From: Eubacteriaceae bacterium
GTDB lineage: Bacteria > Bacillota > Clostridia > Eubacteriales > Alkalibacteraceae
Direction of reading: 5' to 3'
Length of the DNA: 52,477 bases
Assembly: GCA_003446375.1 (NCBI GenBank)
Contig: DMAW01000122.1
Span: forward strand, 1-52,477
This document shows, piece by piece, positions 1 to 8,769 of this stretch (position 1 is the first letter of the stretch; every line of letters begins with the position of its first letter). The notes beneath the pieces are model-generated. The model was not told the DNA's origin, ran no database searches, and worked only from the letters and a program-made list of their open reading frames with translations. The position numbers and the translations under genes were made by a program.

Positions 1-15
1 TTATTAGTTTCGCAA

Positions 16-984
16 TTACCTATGATTATCTATAAAAAGCTTAAGCGCTGCAAATGTCTCGGTTCTAGATTCGTTCGATACTCCGGATTCCATTTGATAA
101 CCTTCGTATTGGCCGAAAACGACATCACTTTTTGATTTTGATTTGTCATACAGCACCAGCTCGCTCATAAGCTTTACCTTTGAGTCCCTCATATCATCGG
201 CATCAAGGCTTTTAGGAGGCTCCATGGCTGTAATGGCCAAGGTTTGAAGAAGGTGGTTTTGTACCATGTCCCTAAGCGCTCCGGTCTTGTCATAGTAACC
301 TGCTCGGCTTCCTACGCCTCCTTTTTCCCAAACGCTTATCTGTATGTTGTCTATATAAGCATTATTCCACAAAGGCTCAAAAATAGTGTTTTGAAACCTC
401 AGCATTGTAATGTTCTGTATCATTTCCTTGGCTAGATAGTGATCTATCCGATAAATTTGATCTTCTCTAAAAGCTTTTGATATCTCGTCATTGAGGTTAT
501 ACGCAGTTTGCAGATCCTCTCCAAAAGGTTTTTCGATTACTAATCTGCTCCAACCATCCTGTTGATCAGAAATATTATGATCTTTAAGATTTTTTACTAT
601 TAAACCGAATTTATCCGGAGCTACAGCTAAATAGAAAAGGTAATTTGAAGAAAACCCTTCTTCATTTTTCTTTTTATCCAAGTATTCGAATAGCTTTGAA
701 TATTCGGTTTCAGAAGCAAAATCCATTTTAAAATAGTGTATCCTTTTAGCCAGGTAATCCCATGTTGCTTGCTCTACTTCCATATTGGTGTGTTCTTTTA
801 GCCCTTCCAAAAGATCGTGAATGTATTCATCTTTGGTTTTGGTCCTTCTGCCTATGCCTATTAGATTGAAATTTTCAGGAAGATGGCATCCCCACTTTAA
901 TTGATGAAGGGCCGGGACCAGCTTTCGGTGAGTCAAATCTCCGGTTGCGCCAAATATTATCATCGTGCAAGAATTTATATTCAT
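16..984 (-). pseudogene. zwf: Glucose-6-phosphate 1-dehydrogenase, C-terminally truncated
   Basis: Oxidises glucose-6-phosphate to 6-phosphogluconolactone with NAD(P)+, the first step of the oxidative pentose-phosphate pathway. The nucleotide-binding motif GATGDL lies at residues 12-17, EKPFG at 151-155 and the active-site signature RIDHYLAKE at 179-187. The frame stops after FIDNHR at residue 322, while family members run to about 480-500 residues and continue with a W-x-G-V-P-F-Y-L-R-T-G-K-like segment. None of the three frames in the last 15 bases restores that segment, so this is not a simple one-base frameshift. ATG at 984 is chosen because AAAAGGTGAAC precedes it; the longer open frame into gnd is spurious. 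It sits 11 bases after gnd, in the same operon. It may be a broken gene, or a rearrangement or assembly break at the window edge. Confidence 0.75.
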
Positions 985-995
985 ATGTTCACCTT

Positions 996-1901
996 TTAAT
1001 CCTCTTTTCTTTTCATAGCGTGCCCGCCAAACTGAAATCTCAGGCCTGCGAGCAATTTCCCTGAAAATGTATCTTTTTGTTGGCTTCTGTATCTTGTAAA
1101 GAGGGAAGAGGCAATGACAGGAACAGGAACGCCCAGCTTCAATGCTTCCTCGACTGTCCACAAGCCTTCACCTGAAGCATTGACGACACCTTCGATATCA
1201 TCTAGATTTTCTTCATGATTTAAAAACACCTGTTCTGCCAGCTCCATTAGCCAACCCCTTATTACCGAGCCGTTTTGCCAAAGTTTGGCTACCTTAGCGT
1301 AGTCAAGGTCGTATTCGCTTTCTGACAAAACCTCAAATCCTTCGCCTATAGCCTGCATCATTCCGTATTCTATTCCATTGTGCACCATTTTAACATAGTG
1401 TCCTGAGCCGGGAGCCCCTACGTAAGCATATCCGTCATCGACACATATGTCAGCAAAAGTTTTTTCCAGCAAAGAAACAGTTTTAGCATCTCCGCCGACC
1501 ATCATGCACGCTCCGTTTCTGGCACCGTCCACTCCGCCGCTTGTGCCGATATCCACATAGCTGATTCCTTTTTCCTTCAAGTACGAATGTCTGATTTTGG
1601 TATCTTCGAAATGACTGTTACCGCCGTCAATCAAGATATCTCCGTTAGACATCAAGGGCACCAGCTGTTCAATCATATCGTCTATGGCATCTCCTGCAGG
1701 AAGCATCATCCATAATATCTTTCTATCTTCGAGCTTGCCTGCCAGTTCATCGAGGGTAAAAGCGCCTTCTACTCCTTCGGAAATTATATTTTTAACTTTT
1801 TCAGGGCTCCTGTTGTAGGCTACGACCTGATATCCCTTGTCACGTAGATTCAGCGCTAAAGGATAGCCCATTTTCCCCAAACCTATCAATCCTATTTTCA
1901 T
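996..1901 (-). CDS. gnd: 6-phosphogluconate dehydrogenase, decarboxylating, short type
   Basis: Converts 6-phosphogluconate to ribulose-5-phosphate and CO2 with reduction of NAD(P)+. The N-terminal Rossmann motif GLIGLGKMG is followed by the substrate-binding stretch GTSGGVDGARNGACMMVGG and the catalytic segment KMVHNGIEYGMMQAIGEG. At 301 residues it belongs to the short, YqeC-like class (about 300 residues) rather than the 470-residue class; known short enzymes are often NAD+-preferring. Two tandem ATGs occur at 1904 and 1901. AGGAGG is six bases before the second, so 1901 is preferred. It is the first gene of a gnd-zwf operon. Confidence 0.9.
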   Translation of the reverse strand: MKIGLIGLGKMGYPLALNLRDKGYQVVAYNRSPEKVKNIISEGVEGAFTLDELAGKLEDRKILWMMLPAGDAIDDMIEQLVPLMSNGDILIDGGNSHFEDTKIRHSYLKEKGISYVDIGTSGGVDGARNGACMMVGGDAKTVSLLEKTFADICVDDGYAYVGAPGSGHYVKMVHNGIEYGMMQAIGEGFEVLSESEYDLDYAKVAKLWQNGSVIRGWLMELAEQVFLNHEENLDDIEGVVNASGEGLWTVEEALKLGVPVPVIASSLFTRYRSQQKDTFSGKLLAGLRFQFGGHAMKRKED

Positions 1902-1961
1902 CATAATCCTCCTCGTATTTTAAGCAGATAGCTTAGATTCATCATATAAAATTAAGATACC

Positions 1962-2000
1962 CAAAAAAAAGAATCTGATGCGCAAAAGCATCAGATTCTT
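1962..2000 (-). terminator. Intrinsic terminator after topB
   Basis: A 13-bp perfect stem (arms 1969-1981 and 1988-2000, loop GCAAAA on the plus strand) is followed on the minus strand by a run of eight T. It lies just beyond the topB stop codon and separates it from gnd-zwf. Confidence 0.9.
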
Positions 2001-2025
2001 AAAAAACATTTAATATTAAATTTGA

Positions 2026-4191
2026 CTATTTTAACTTCAGGTCCTTTAGAGCATCGGCGAATGGGGAGTTGAAACCAGTATCTCCATTTTGATTATTGAG
2101 ATATTTTTGTACTTCTTTTTTAGACACTCCGCTTTTTTCCTGTGATTTTCGCTTGTTAAATGCGGCCATTTTTTCACGATAACCGCATTTGCACACAAAT
2201 GTCTGGGTTTCGCCCTGTCCAATGAGAGTCATTTTTTTCTTGCATTGAGGGCACCTTGCGTTTGTTGCCTTTTCGACCCTTATCCTTTTTCTGCAATCTG
2301 GATCTGAACATTTCAGCACAGTTCCGTTTCGGTCTTTTTCCTTTAGCATGTAGTTTCCGCACTCAGGGCATTTATCTCCTGTTCTGTTGGTGTGTACAAA
2401 CCTGGTTTCATCATTCTTTATTTCTGTTATTATTTTTTTGCTGTATCCTTTTATCTCTGAAATGAATTCGCCTATGTTCAAAGTTCCGTCCTTTATCTTT
2501 TCGAGCTTGGCTTCCCATTGAGCCGTAAGATCAGGCTCTTTTAGCTCATCGGGAACGAGTTTAAGCAGCTGCTGGCCTTTGGGCGTAACCTTTATATATT
2601 GTCCTTCTCGTTCGATGTAAAATTTTGAAAAGAGCTTTTCGATTATGTCTCCACGGGTAGCAACTGTTCCCAGTCCTCCAGTATCCTCCAGCAATCGAGC
2701 AAGTCTTTTGTCTTTTTTGGACATGTACTTGGATGGACTTTCCATTGCCGATAATAAAGTTCCTTCTGTAAAAAGCTTTGGAGGCTTAGTTTTTTCTGCC
2801 TTGTCATATATTTGAGACACTCTTAAAGAATCTCCTTCTTTCAGTCCATTAAGCTTGATTTCCTGTCCGTTTATATCATCTCGTTCAACAGCCTTCCATC
2901 CCAGAGATAAGGTCACGGTGCCGGAAGCCGAAAAAACTTCACCTTCACAAACAATGGTAACTTTTGTCTGGTTATATCTATATGCCGGCAAAAGTGATGA
3001 TATGAACCTCTTTGCCACTAAATCAAATATCTTCTCCTCAACTTCTGACAAATTTCCTCTTTTCACCTTCTCTTCAGTGGGTATTATAGCATGGTGGTCT
3101 GTTACTTTACTGTCATCCACGACATGTTTGCCTGGTCTTAAATTCCTTGAGAGAATGGTTTTTATATGAGAAGAGTACTCTCCATAATTTATTGACTGAA
3201 GCCTTTCATTTAAGGTAGAAACCATATCCGAAGTAATATGTCTGGAATCTGTTCTCGGATATGTAAGTATCTTATGATTTTCGTAGAGCCTTTGCACTAT
3301 AGAGAGAGTTTCCTTGGCTGAATAACCAAATTTTTTATTGGCATCTCTCTGTAATTCCGTCAAATCGTATAAAAGGGGAGGATAAGATGATTTTTCCTTT
3401 GTTGAAATCTCGGTGACATCTGCTGTTTCACATTTCGAAAGTTTATTGATTAGACTGTCTTTTAAAGAAATGTCGAATATCCTTGTGACAGCATTAGATT
3501 TATCTATCCATTTAAAATCATTGCCCGCCGCTGTCAATTTAATCTCCCAGTAGTCCCTTGGATTAAAGGACTTGATTTCCTCCTCCCTCAAAGCGATGAG
3601 ATTGAGGGTAGGGGTCTGTACTCGGCCGCATGAAAGTTGAGCATTGTACTTTGTAGTAAGGGCTCTAGTTGCATTTATGCCTACGATCCAATCTGCTTGA
3701 GCTCTTGCCAGGGCGCTTTTATACAGATTTTCATAGTATGCTCCGTCTTTTAGAGATGAAAATCCGTTTTTTATCGCCTTATCCGTTACCGATGAAATCC
3801 AAAGCCTCTTTATTGGCTTGGACACTCCGGATTTTTCTATTATCCATCTGGCGACAAGCTCTCCTTCTCGTCCTGCGTCTGTAGCAATTATCACTAAATC
3901 CACATCATCTCTCAATAAGAGCTTTTTAACAATGTTGAACTGCTTTGATGTCCTTTTTATTATCTGGGTATGCATTTTTTTGGGAATGATCGGAAGATGG
4001 CTAAGATTCCATGTAGCGTATTCTTTATCGTAATGCTCAGGAGATGCAAGTTCGACGAGATGGCCCATGGCCCATGTAATAATATGATCTTTCCCTTCAA
4101 AGTATCCATTTCCTTTTTTATCGCAGTCAAGGACCCTAGATAGATCTCTTCCGACCGATGGCTTTTCTGCCAATACTATTTTTTTACTCAT
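2026..4191 (-). CDS. topB: DNA topoisomerase III
   Basis: Type IA topoisomerase that cuts one strand through a 5-prime phosphotyrosine and decatenates DNA. The N-terminal TOPRIM domain starts MSKKIVLAEKPSVGRDLSRV and carries the acidic motif IIATDAGREGELVARW. The catalytic tyrosine is in YPRTDSR. The C-terminus holds two zinc-ribbon-like segments (CPECGNYML...CSDPDC and CPQCKKKM...CKC), consistent with the 721-residue length of Gram-positive TopB. AAAGGAAAGATC precedes the ATG. It is monocistronic, with its own terminator. Confidence 0.95.
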   Translation of the reverse strand: MSKKIVLAEKPSVGRDLSRVLDCDKKGNGYFEGKDHIITWAMGHLVELASPEHYDKEYATWNLSHLPIIPKKMHTQIIKRTSKQFNIVKKLLLRDDVDLVIIATDAGREGELVARWIIEKSGVSKPIKRLWISSVTDKAIKNGFSSLKDGAYYENLYKSALARAQADWIVGINATRALTTKYNAQLSCGRVQTPTLNLIALREEEIKSFNPRDYWEIKLTAAGNDFKWIDKSNAVTRIFDISLKDSLINKLSKCETADVTEISTKEKSSYPPLLYDLTELQRDANKKFGYSAKETLSIVQRLYENHKILTYPRTDSRHITSDMVSTLNERLQSINYGEYSSHIKTILSRNLRPGKHVVDDSKVTDHHAIIPTEEKVKRGNLSEVEEKIFDLVAKRFISSLLPAYRYNQTKVTIVCEGEVFSASGTVTLSLGWKAVERDDINGQEIKLNGLKEGDSLRVSQIYDKAEKTKPPKLFTEGTLLSAMESPSKYMSKKDKRLARLLEDTGGLGTVATRGDIIEKLFSKFYIEREGQYIKVTPKGQQLLKLVPDELKEPDLTAQWEAKLEKIKDGTLNIGEFISEIKGYSKKIITEIKNDETRFVHTNRTGDKCPECGNYMLKEKDRNGTVLKCSDPDCRKRIRVEKATNARCPQCKKKMTLIGQGETQTFVCKCGYREKMAAFNKRKSQEKSGVSKKEVQKYLNNQNGDTGFNSPFADALKDLKLK

Positions 4192-4215
4192 GATCTTTCC
4201 TTTCAGTTAAATATT

Positions 4216-5181
4216 TTAAGTCAAAGCCGTAATGCTTCCTAGCTCACTTAAATCGTATCCGCCTATTCCTTGGAGCTCCAAGCGAAATTCTTCAGAATTC
4301 AGGATGCTTAGTATAGCTTGAAATGGGGGCTTTTGCATATCTTCTTTTTTAAAAACAAGCTCATATCGTTCTTCTTGCAAAAATACAAAATCTATGCCTT
4401 TGACTTGCTGAGCGGCTTTTTCATTGCCGATGCCTACGTCAGCTCCTCCACGGGCTATAGTACTTGCTACTGCCAAGTGGGAAACTGATTCTCTATTGTA
4501 TCCATTTATCTCTCTTCCGTCTATTCCTAATTTTTTAAGATGTTGATCCAAAAGTACTCTTGACCCGCTTCCTTTTTCCCGATTGATGAGAGCGACGTCT
4601 CTTCGAGCTATATCTTGCCATTTGTATATTTTTTTGGGGTTTCCTTCTTTGACGTAAAAGCCCTGATTTCGCTTTGCCAAATGAACGATCACTGCGCCGG
4701 TTGCAGGAAGCATATATTTGACATAAGGAACATTGTAGCTGTCTGATTCAGCGTCCCAAAGATGCACGGTGGCAACTTGGGCATTTCCGTTGTAAAGTTC
4801 ATAAAGCCCTGCATAGCTTCCCACGTAGCTTCTCAACGACCTTGCTCCTTGTGGATGGATTTCAAGATATCTAGAGAGTATGTCAAGACAGATATCCTGT
4901 CCGCAGATGACAAGAGCATCTTCATTGTTTCTGTTCTGATAATTAAAACTGTCTTGAGCTAATTGCTGAAAAATTTGATTTTCAGCAACTGACGCTTTAG
5001 AGACCTCCTTGACTCTGTCCTTATTTTTATACGCTTCAACATCAGACATGTCTATTCTTATTTTTTTTCCTACTTTATAGGAATTAAGCTCTCCTCTTTT
5101 TATAAGCTGGTAAACTGTGTTTTTGGTTATCTTCAAAAGGTCAGCGACCTCCTGTGGGGTGAGCGCGCTTTCTTGAGCCAT
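4216..5181 (-). CDS. HTH (excisionase-type) plus periplasmic-binding-like regulator, probable molybdate-operon regulator
   Basis: An N-terminal DNA-binding domain of the excisionase/MerR-like type (residues about 5-55, with LTPQEVADLLKITKNTVYQL and GKKIRID) is joined to a cytoplasmic substrate-binding-protein-like domain (about 85-320, including AVIVHLAKRNQGFYVKEGNP and GGADVGIGNEKAA). There is no signal peptide, so the binding fold acts inside the cell as an effector sensor. It is divergent from modA and shares its intergenic region with four phased repeats next to the modA promoter. The inference is that it senses molybdate, tungstate or a cofactor-related ligand and controls modABC. The effector and the sign of control are not visible. 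GGAG lies eight bases before the ATG. Confidence 0.8.
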   Translation of the reverse strand: MAQESALTPQEVADLLKITKNTVYQLIKRGELNSYKVGKKIRIDMSDVEAYKNKDRVKEVSKASVAENQIFQQLAQDSFNYQNRNNEDALVICGQDICLDILSRYLEIHPQGARSLRSYVGSYAGLYELYNGNAQVATVHLWDAESDSYNVPYVKYMLPATGAVIVHLAKRNQGFYVKEGNPKKIYKWQDIARRDVALINREKGSGSRVLLDQHLKKLGIDGREINGYNRESVSHLAVASTIARGGADVGIGNEKAAQQVKGIDFVFLQEERYELVFKKEDMQKPPFQAILSILNSEEFRLELQGIGGYDLSELGSITALT

Positions 5182-5207
5182 AATATCATCTCCATTCTAC
5201 TTTTTTT

Positions 5208-5236
5208 ATTATAAAGCAATTCATGATATAAAACAA
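5208..5236 (-). promoter_or_regulatory. Putative promoter of the HTH/PBP-like regulator
   Basis: On the minus strand, TTGTTT (5231-5236) and TATAAT (5208-5213) are separated by 17 bases, about 30 bases before the regulator start. The -35 is only half consensus. It lies close to the repeat array at 5248-5287, so the two divergent promoters may be controlled together. Confidence 0.5.
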
Positions 5237-5247
5237 TATACAACCAA

Positions 5248-5287
5248 TCATAACACAACATAAGATGTCATAACGAGTCATAACGAT
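5248..5287. promoter_or_regulatory. Four phased 10-bp direct repeats, probable operator
   Basis: Four consecutive 10-base units read TCATAACACA, ACATAAGATG, TCATAACGAG and TCATAACGAT. The TCATAAC core recurs at exact 10-base steps (5248, 5268, 5278, with a weaker unit at 5258). The array ends 10 bases before the modA -35 box. Sites one helical turn apart on one face of the DNA suit cooperative binding by the divergent HTH protein. Confidence 0.7.
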
Positions 5288-5297
5288 ACTAAAAGTG

Positions 5298-5326
5298 TTG
5301 ACAATATAAAGCGATGGGTCTATAAT
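5298..5326 (+). promoter_or_regulatory. modABC promoter, full sigma-A consensus
   Basis: TTGACA (5298-5303), a 17-base spacer and TATAAT (5321-5326) match the vegetative consensus exactly, 48 bases before the modA ATG. Such a strong core promoter with an operator array beside it suggests repression. Confidence 0.9.
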
Positions 5327-5374
5327 CTGAATAAAACAAACACGTTTTATAAATATAAACCAGGAGGAATTATC

Positions 5375-6157
5375 ATGAAGCTTAAATTGCATATGCTGGT
5401 TTTCATCCTTTTTGCCTTGACATCATTATCTGCAGGATGCACATTTGGGGATAATGGAGATGACCAAAGTGTAACCTTGACGATATCGGCAGCCGCAAGC
5501 ATGAAAGATGCCCTTGACGATGTCACTGAAAAGTATAAATCAGAAAATCAAGACGTGGATTTTGTCGTTAATTACGGCTCGAGCGGCTCTCTAATGAATC
5601 AAATAAGCGAAGGTGCTAAAGTGGATATCTTTATATCTGCAGCTCAGATGCAGATGGATATGTTGGAATCAAAGGATTTGATAGATAAAAAAATGAGAAC
5701 AGATATCTTGGAAAACTCTCTTGTCTTTGTAGTTCAAAAAGGAGACACCCTATATTCTCTTAAAGATCTGGAGACGAGGAAATTAGAATCCGTCGCAATC
5801 GGGGAGACCAATAGCGTTCCGGCAGGACAATACGCAAAGGAAGCATTTGAAAACATCGGATTTTACGATTCGATAAATAGCAGCCTGGTTTTTGCGAAAG
5901 ACGTGCGTACTGTTTTAAGCTGGGTAGAAACCGGCAATGTTCAGGGAGGTGTCGTTTATTCATCAGATGCCCATTCAAGCGATAAGGTTGATATATCATT
6001 TGAATTTCCACAAGAAACCCATTCACCTATAACTTATCCCGCAGCTATCGTTAAGGACAGTTCATCAACAGAAGCAGCGAAGATATTTTTGGACTACCTT
6101 AAAGGAGAAGCTGCATCCGATATATTTAAATATCATGGATTTAAGCCTGTAAAATAA
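5375..6157 (+). CDS. modA: Molybdate/tungstate ABC transporter substrate-binding lipoprotein
   Basis: Captures oxyanions outside the membrane and delivers them to ModB. A lipoprotein signal peptide ends at LSAGC (cysteine about residue 22). The mature part begins with the ModA-typical SAAASMKDALDDVTEKYK and continues with NYGSSGSLMNQI and DIFISAAQMQMD. The length of 260 residues is normal. AGGAGG is six bases before the ATG. It is the first gene of modABC behind a consensus promoter. Sequence alone does not separate molybdate from tungstate. Confidence 0.92.
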   Translation: MKLKLHMLVFILFALTSLSAGCTFGDNGDDQSVTLTISAAASMKDALDDVTEKYKSENQDVDFVVNYGSSGSLMNQISEGAKVDIFISAAQMQMDMLESKDLIDKKMRTDILENSLVFVVQKGDTLYSLKDLETRKLESVAIGETNSVPAGQYAKEAFENIGFYDSINSSLVFAKDVRTVLSWVETGNVQGGVVYSSDAHSSDKVDISFEFPQETHSPITYPAAIVKDSSSTEAAKIFLDYLKGEAASDIFKYHGFKPVK

Positions 6158-6180
6158 ACACAAAAGGAGAAAGCATACCA

Positions 6181-6882
6181 ATGGATTATACACCCTTGAT
6201 AATATCTATTAAAACTGCAGCTGCTGCTACAGCCATGGTTTCTGTCTTTGGCATTTTTGCTTCATGGTTCATGTGCAGATACAATGGAAAATTCAAATCT
6301 CTAATCGACAGCGTTTTTTTGCTGCCTATGATATTGCCGCCTACAGTAATAGGTTATATCCTTCTCATAGCCATTGGAAAGAACTCTCTTCTCGGCAAAT
6401 TTTTATACAGGTTTGATCTAAGCTTGATATTTACTTGGCCGGCCTTGGTGTTGGCGGCTTCAGTAGTTGCATTTCCATTGATGTATAAAACATCAAAAGC
6501 AGCATTTGAGCAATTAGATCCGGATATCTTAGACGCTGCAAGAACCTTGGGAGCAGGGGAGTTTAAGATATTTTCCAAGATTATGATTCCTAATGCATGG
6601 CCGGGCATAGTAGCCGGAGCAGTGCTGTCTTTTGCCAGGGCTTTAGGAGAATTCGGCGCTACATTGATGGTAGGAGGCAGCATACCGGATAAGACTCTAA
6701 CTGTTCCCATAGCTATATTTTTCGCATCAGAAAGCGGAAATTCAAAAGAAGCCGGCTTATGGGTCGCGATCATATTCATGATATCCTTGCTGGTTATGAC
6801 AATCGTAAACAGCTATGAGGGAAAGATTTCAAAAAAATCAAGAATCGGCAAGGAGCTGGAAGCAGATGAGCATTTATATTGA
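6181..6882 (+). CDS. modB: Molybdate ABC transporter permease
   Basis: Inner-membrane channel of the molybdate importer. About five or six hydrophobic helices span its 233 residues. The cytoplasmic EAA loop that contacts ModC is visible as LGAGEFKIFSKIMIPNAWPG, and LPPTVIGYILL is typical of the family. It begins 23 bases after modA behind AAAGGAG, and its last 17 bases overlap modC, indicating translational coupling. Confidence 0.93.
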   Translation: MDYTPLIISIKTAAAATAMVSVFGIFASWFMCRYNGKFKSLIDSVFLLPMILPPTVIGYILLIAIGKNSLLGKFLYRFDLSLIFTWPALVLAASVVAFPLMYKTSKAAFEQLDPDILDAARTLGAGEFKIFSKIMIPNAWPGIVAGAVLSFARALGEFGATLMVGGSIPDKTLTVPIAIFFASESGNSKEAGLWVAIIFMISLLVMTIVNSYEGKISKKSRIGKELEADEHLY

Positions 6883-7906
6883 CGCCACAAAAAATTTTGG
6901 GGACTTTGACTTGAATATAAAATTACAGTCTTCATCACGCCGCATAGGAATAATAGGCGCCTCCGGCTCCGGAAAGAGCATGACCTTAAGGCTCTTGTCA
7001 GGCTTGTCGACACCTGATGAAGGGGTGATAAAAGTGAATGATGTTTGCTTTTTTGATTCGGATAAATCTGTTGATTTACCGGCCAGGAAAAGAAAAACGG
7101 GATTTTTATTTCAAAATTACGCGCTTTTCCCCAACATGACTCTGGAAGAAAATGTGCTGTTTTCATTGGATAAAAAAAATCCAAGCCACAAGGCAAAGGC
7201 AGCATCTATACTAGATATGCTGGGTCTTCAAAGGTTAAAGAGGCACAAGCCATCTCAGCTTTCAGGAGGCCAAAAACAAAGGGCGGCACTTGCCAGGGCG
7301 TTGGCTATTGAACCGGATATACTTATGTTGGATGAACCCTTCTCAGCCCTTGACAATCATTTGAAAAAACATACCATGGACAAGTTCTCCGATTACCTTA
7401 AAAATTACCTTGGCATCATTTTATTTGTGACCCACAACATGGAGGAAGCCTACAGATACTGCGATGAAATAGTCGTAGTAAAAAACGGCAGGGTCGACTC
7501 TCATGGAAAGAAAGAGCATATGTTTTTAAATCCTCCTACAAAAACCGCCGCAAAGCTGTCAGGATACAGAAATATCAGCCCTGTTGCAAAAACGCAGTCG
7601 GGGAGAGCTCGATTAGTAAATTACGGATTCGAATTGGATTTCATGGATGTTCTTAAGCCCTACGCCATTCTACCGGGCCGCGCACTGTCCTTGGGCAAAA
7701 AAAGCGAACCTAGCACTTTCAGTGCCTTTATTTCGGAGATCATAGAATCACCCTTCAGCGTAGTTTTGTACCTTGAATTTGAAAATGGTCTGGTTCCTGT
7801 TGAATGGAATATTAAAAGAAGCACATGGGAAGAATTTAAAATAAAAAATCCTATGGAAACACTTTATGTAAAGTTAGATCCGGACAAGATACTTTTTATT
7901 GATTAA
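6866..7906 (+). CDS. modC: Molybdate ABC transporter ATP-binding protein
   Basis: Drives ModB by ATP hydrolysis. Visible motifs are Walker A GASGSGKSM, signature LSGGQKQRAALARAL, Walker B ILMLDEPFSALD and the switch histidine in FVTHN. After the roughly 230-residue ATPase domain, a C-terminal extension of about 100 residues is in the position of the MOP/TOBE-like oxyanion-sensing domain. ATG at 6866 (346 residues, MSIYIDATKNFG) follows AAGGAG; the longer open frame starting inside modB lacks this support. It ends the operon before a terminator at 7926. Confidence 0.9.
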   Translation: MSIYIDATKNFGDFDLNIKLQSSSRRIGIIGASGSGKSMTLRLLSGLSTPDEGVIKVNDVCFFDSDKSVDLPARKRKTGFLFQNYALFPNMTLEENVLFSLDKKNPSHKAKAASILDMLGLQRLKRHKPSQLSGGQKQRAALARALAIEPDILMLDEPFSALDNHLKKHTMDKFSDYLKNYLGIILFVTHNMEEAYRYCDEIVVVKNGRVDSHGKKEHMFLNPPTKTAAKLSGYRNISPVAKTQSGRARLVNYGFELDFMDVLKPYAILPGRALSLGKKSEPSTFSAFISEIIESPFSVVLYLEFENGLVPVEWNIKRSTWEEFKIKNPMETLYVKLDPDKILFID

Positions 7907-7925
7907 ACAGTCATTCATTCTTTTT

Positions 7926-7963
7926 AAACAGCTTAAGCAAGAACTTGCTTTTGCTGTTTTTTT
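7926..7963 (+). terminator. Intrinsic terminator after modABC
   Basis: AACAGC and GCTGTT close a hairpin with an inner GCAAG/CTTGC stem and a small internal loop. The hairpin is followed by seven T. Confidence 0.85.
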
Positions 7964-8025
7964 AGTGTAAAAAAAGTTTTGCCGGGTATAAGTTTAATAT
8001 AAAAATTAAAGGAGGATTAACTGCC

Positions 8026-8370
8026 ATGAAAAAGTTTAGCAAAAAACTTATGTTGACAGTGATTATCATATTGACATTTTCACTTTTTTTGATCAGCTGC
8101 TCAGCTAGCGATGACGACGTAAACGGGGAAGATGATTTGATATACCTTACTTTAGAAGAGCTATCACAGTACGATGGCCAAGACGGAAACCCTGCTTATA
8201 TAGCTGTGGAAGGTAAAATATACGATGTAACAGATTCTTCCCTATGGGAGGGCGGAACCCACAATTCTTATCAGGCAGGTCAGGATTTAACCGATCCAAT
8301 CATGAATGAATCGCCCCATGGAACATCAACCCTAAGCAGAGTGCCGTTAATCGGCGAGATAGTCGAGTAG
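8026..8370 (+). CDS. Cytochrome b5-like haem-binding lipoprotein
   Basis: Predicted extracytoplasmic lipoprotein of 114 residues. A signal peptide ends at LISC (Cys25), then a short acidic linker leads to a cytochrome b5-like haem/steroid-binding fold (about residues 38-112). The core pattern YIAVEGKIYDVTDSS precedes GGTHNSYQAGQDLT (His79) and ESPHG (His98), the two histidines expected to ligate haem. AAAGGAGG precedes the ATG. Eight bases downstream begins a membrane protein with two HX13H pairs, so the two probably pass electrons across or along the membrane. The donor and acceptor are unknown. Confidence 0.82.
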   Translation: MKKFSKKLMLTVIIILTFSLFLISCSASDDDVNGEDDLIYLTLEELSQYDGQDGNPAYIAVEGKIYDVTDSSLWEGGTHNSYQAGQDLTDPIMNESPHGTSTLSRVPLIGEIVE

Positions 8371-8378
8371 GTTTGCCT

Positions 8379-8762
8379 ATGAGCACAGTCAGAATCCTTG
8401 CTTACACAAACCTGGTTTTATTAGCGCTTTTGGCATCCAGCTTCGTTTTAAGGCGAATCAAAAGACACACGGGCATAAAAACCGGTCCTACGTACAATAA
8501 AGCGCTTAAAGCCGCAGGAAGGCTGCACCCATATTTTGGCATGCTGCTGACAATCTCCGGAATCACTCATGGGTATATGGCAATAAGGACTGTAAGGCTA
8601 AACACAGGGTATATACTTTGGGGATTGATCGTGACCATGGGGCTTTTAAGAGCCTATGGAGCGATAACAAAGAATAAAAATTGGGTAAAGATTCACCGAT
8701 TTACAGATATCCTTGTATTTACAGCCCTGTTATTTCATATATTTGCAAGAAACATAATCTGA
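8379..8762 (+). CDS. Four-helix membrane protein, putative dihaem cytochrome b
   Basis: A protein of 127 residues with about four hydrophobic helices. Histidines His50 and His64 in one helix and His106 and His120 in another form two HX13H pairs, the arrangement by which cytochrome b-type bundles hold two stacked haems. It follows the cytochrome b5-like lipoprotein at once, so an electron-transfer pair is the simplest reading. A TTG at 8373 is also possible. ATG at 8379 is preferred for its seven-base distance from AGG at the end of the upstream gene. The protein family is not one I can name. Confidence 0.72.
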   Translation: MSTVRILAYTNLVLLALLASSFVLRRIKRHTGIKTGPTYNKALKAAGRLHPYFGMLLTISGITHGYMAIRTVRLNTGYILWGLIVTMGLLRAYGAITKNKNWVKIHRFTDILVFTALLFHIFARNII

Positions 8763-8769
8763 CTTTACC

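Noticed and set aside
985..1161. Upstream extension of the zwf frame into gnd
   Set aside because: The added residues resemble no dehydrogenase N-terminus and lie inside gnd; a good ribosome site precedes the ATG at 984.
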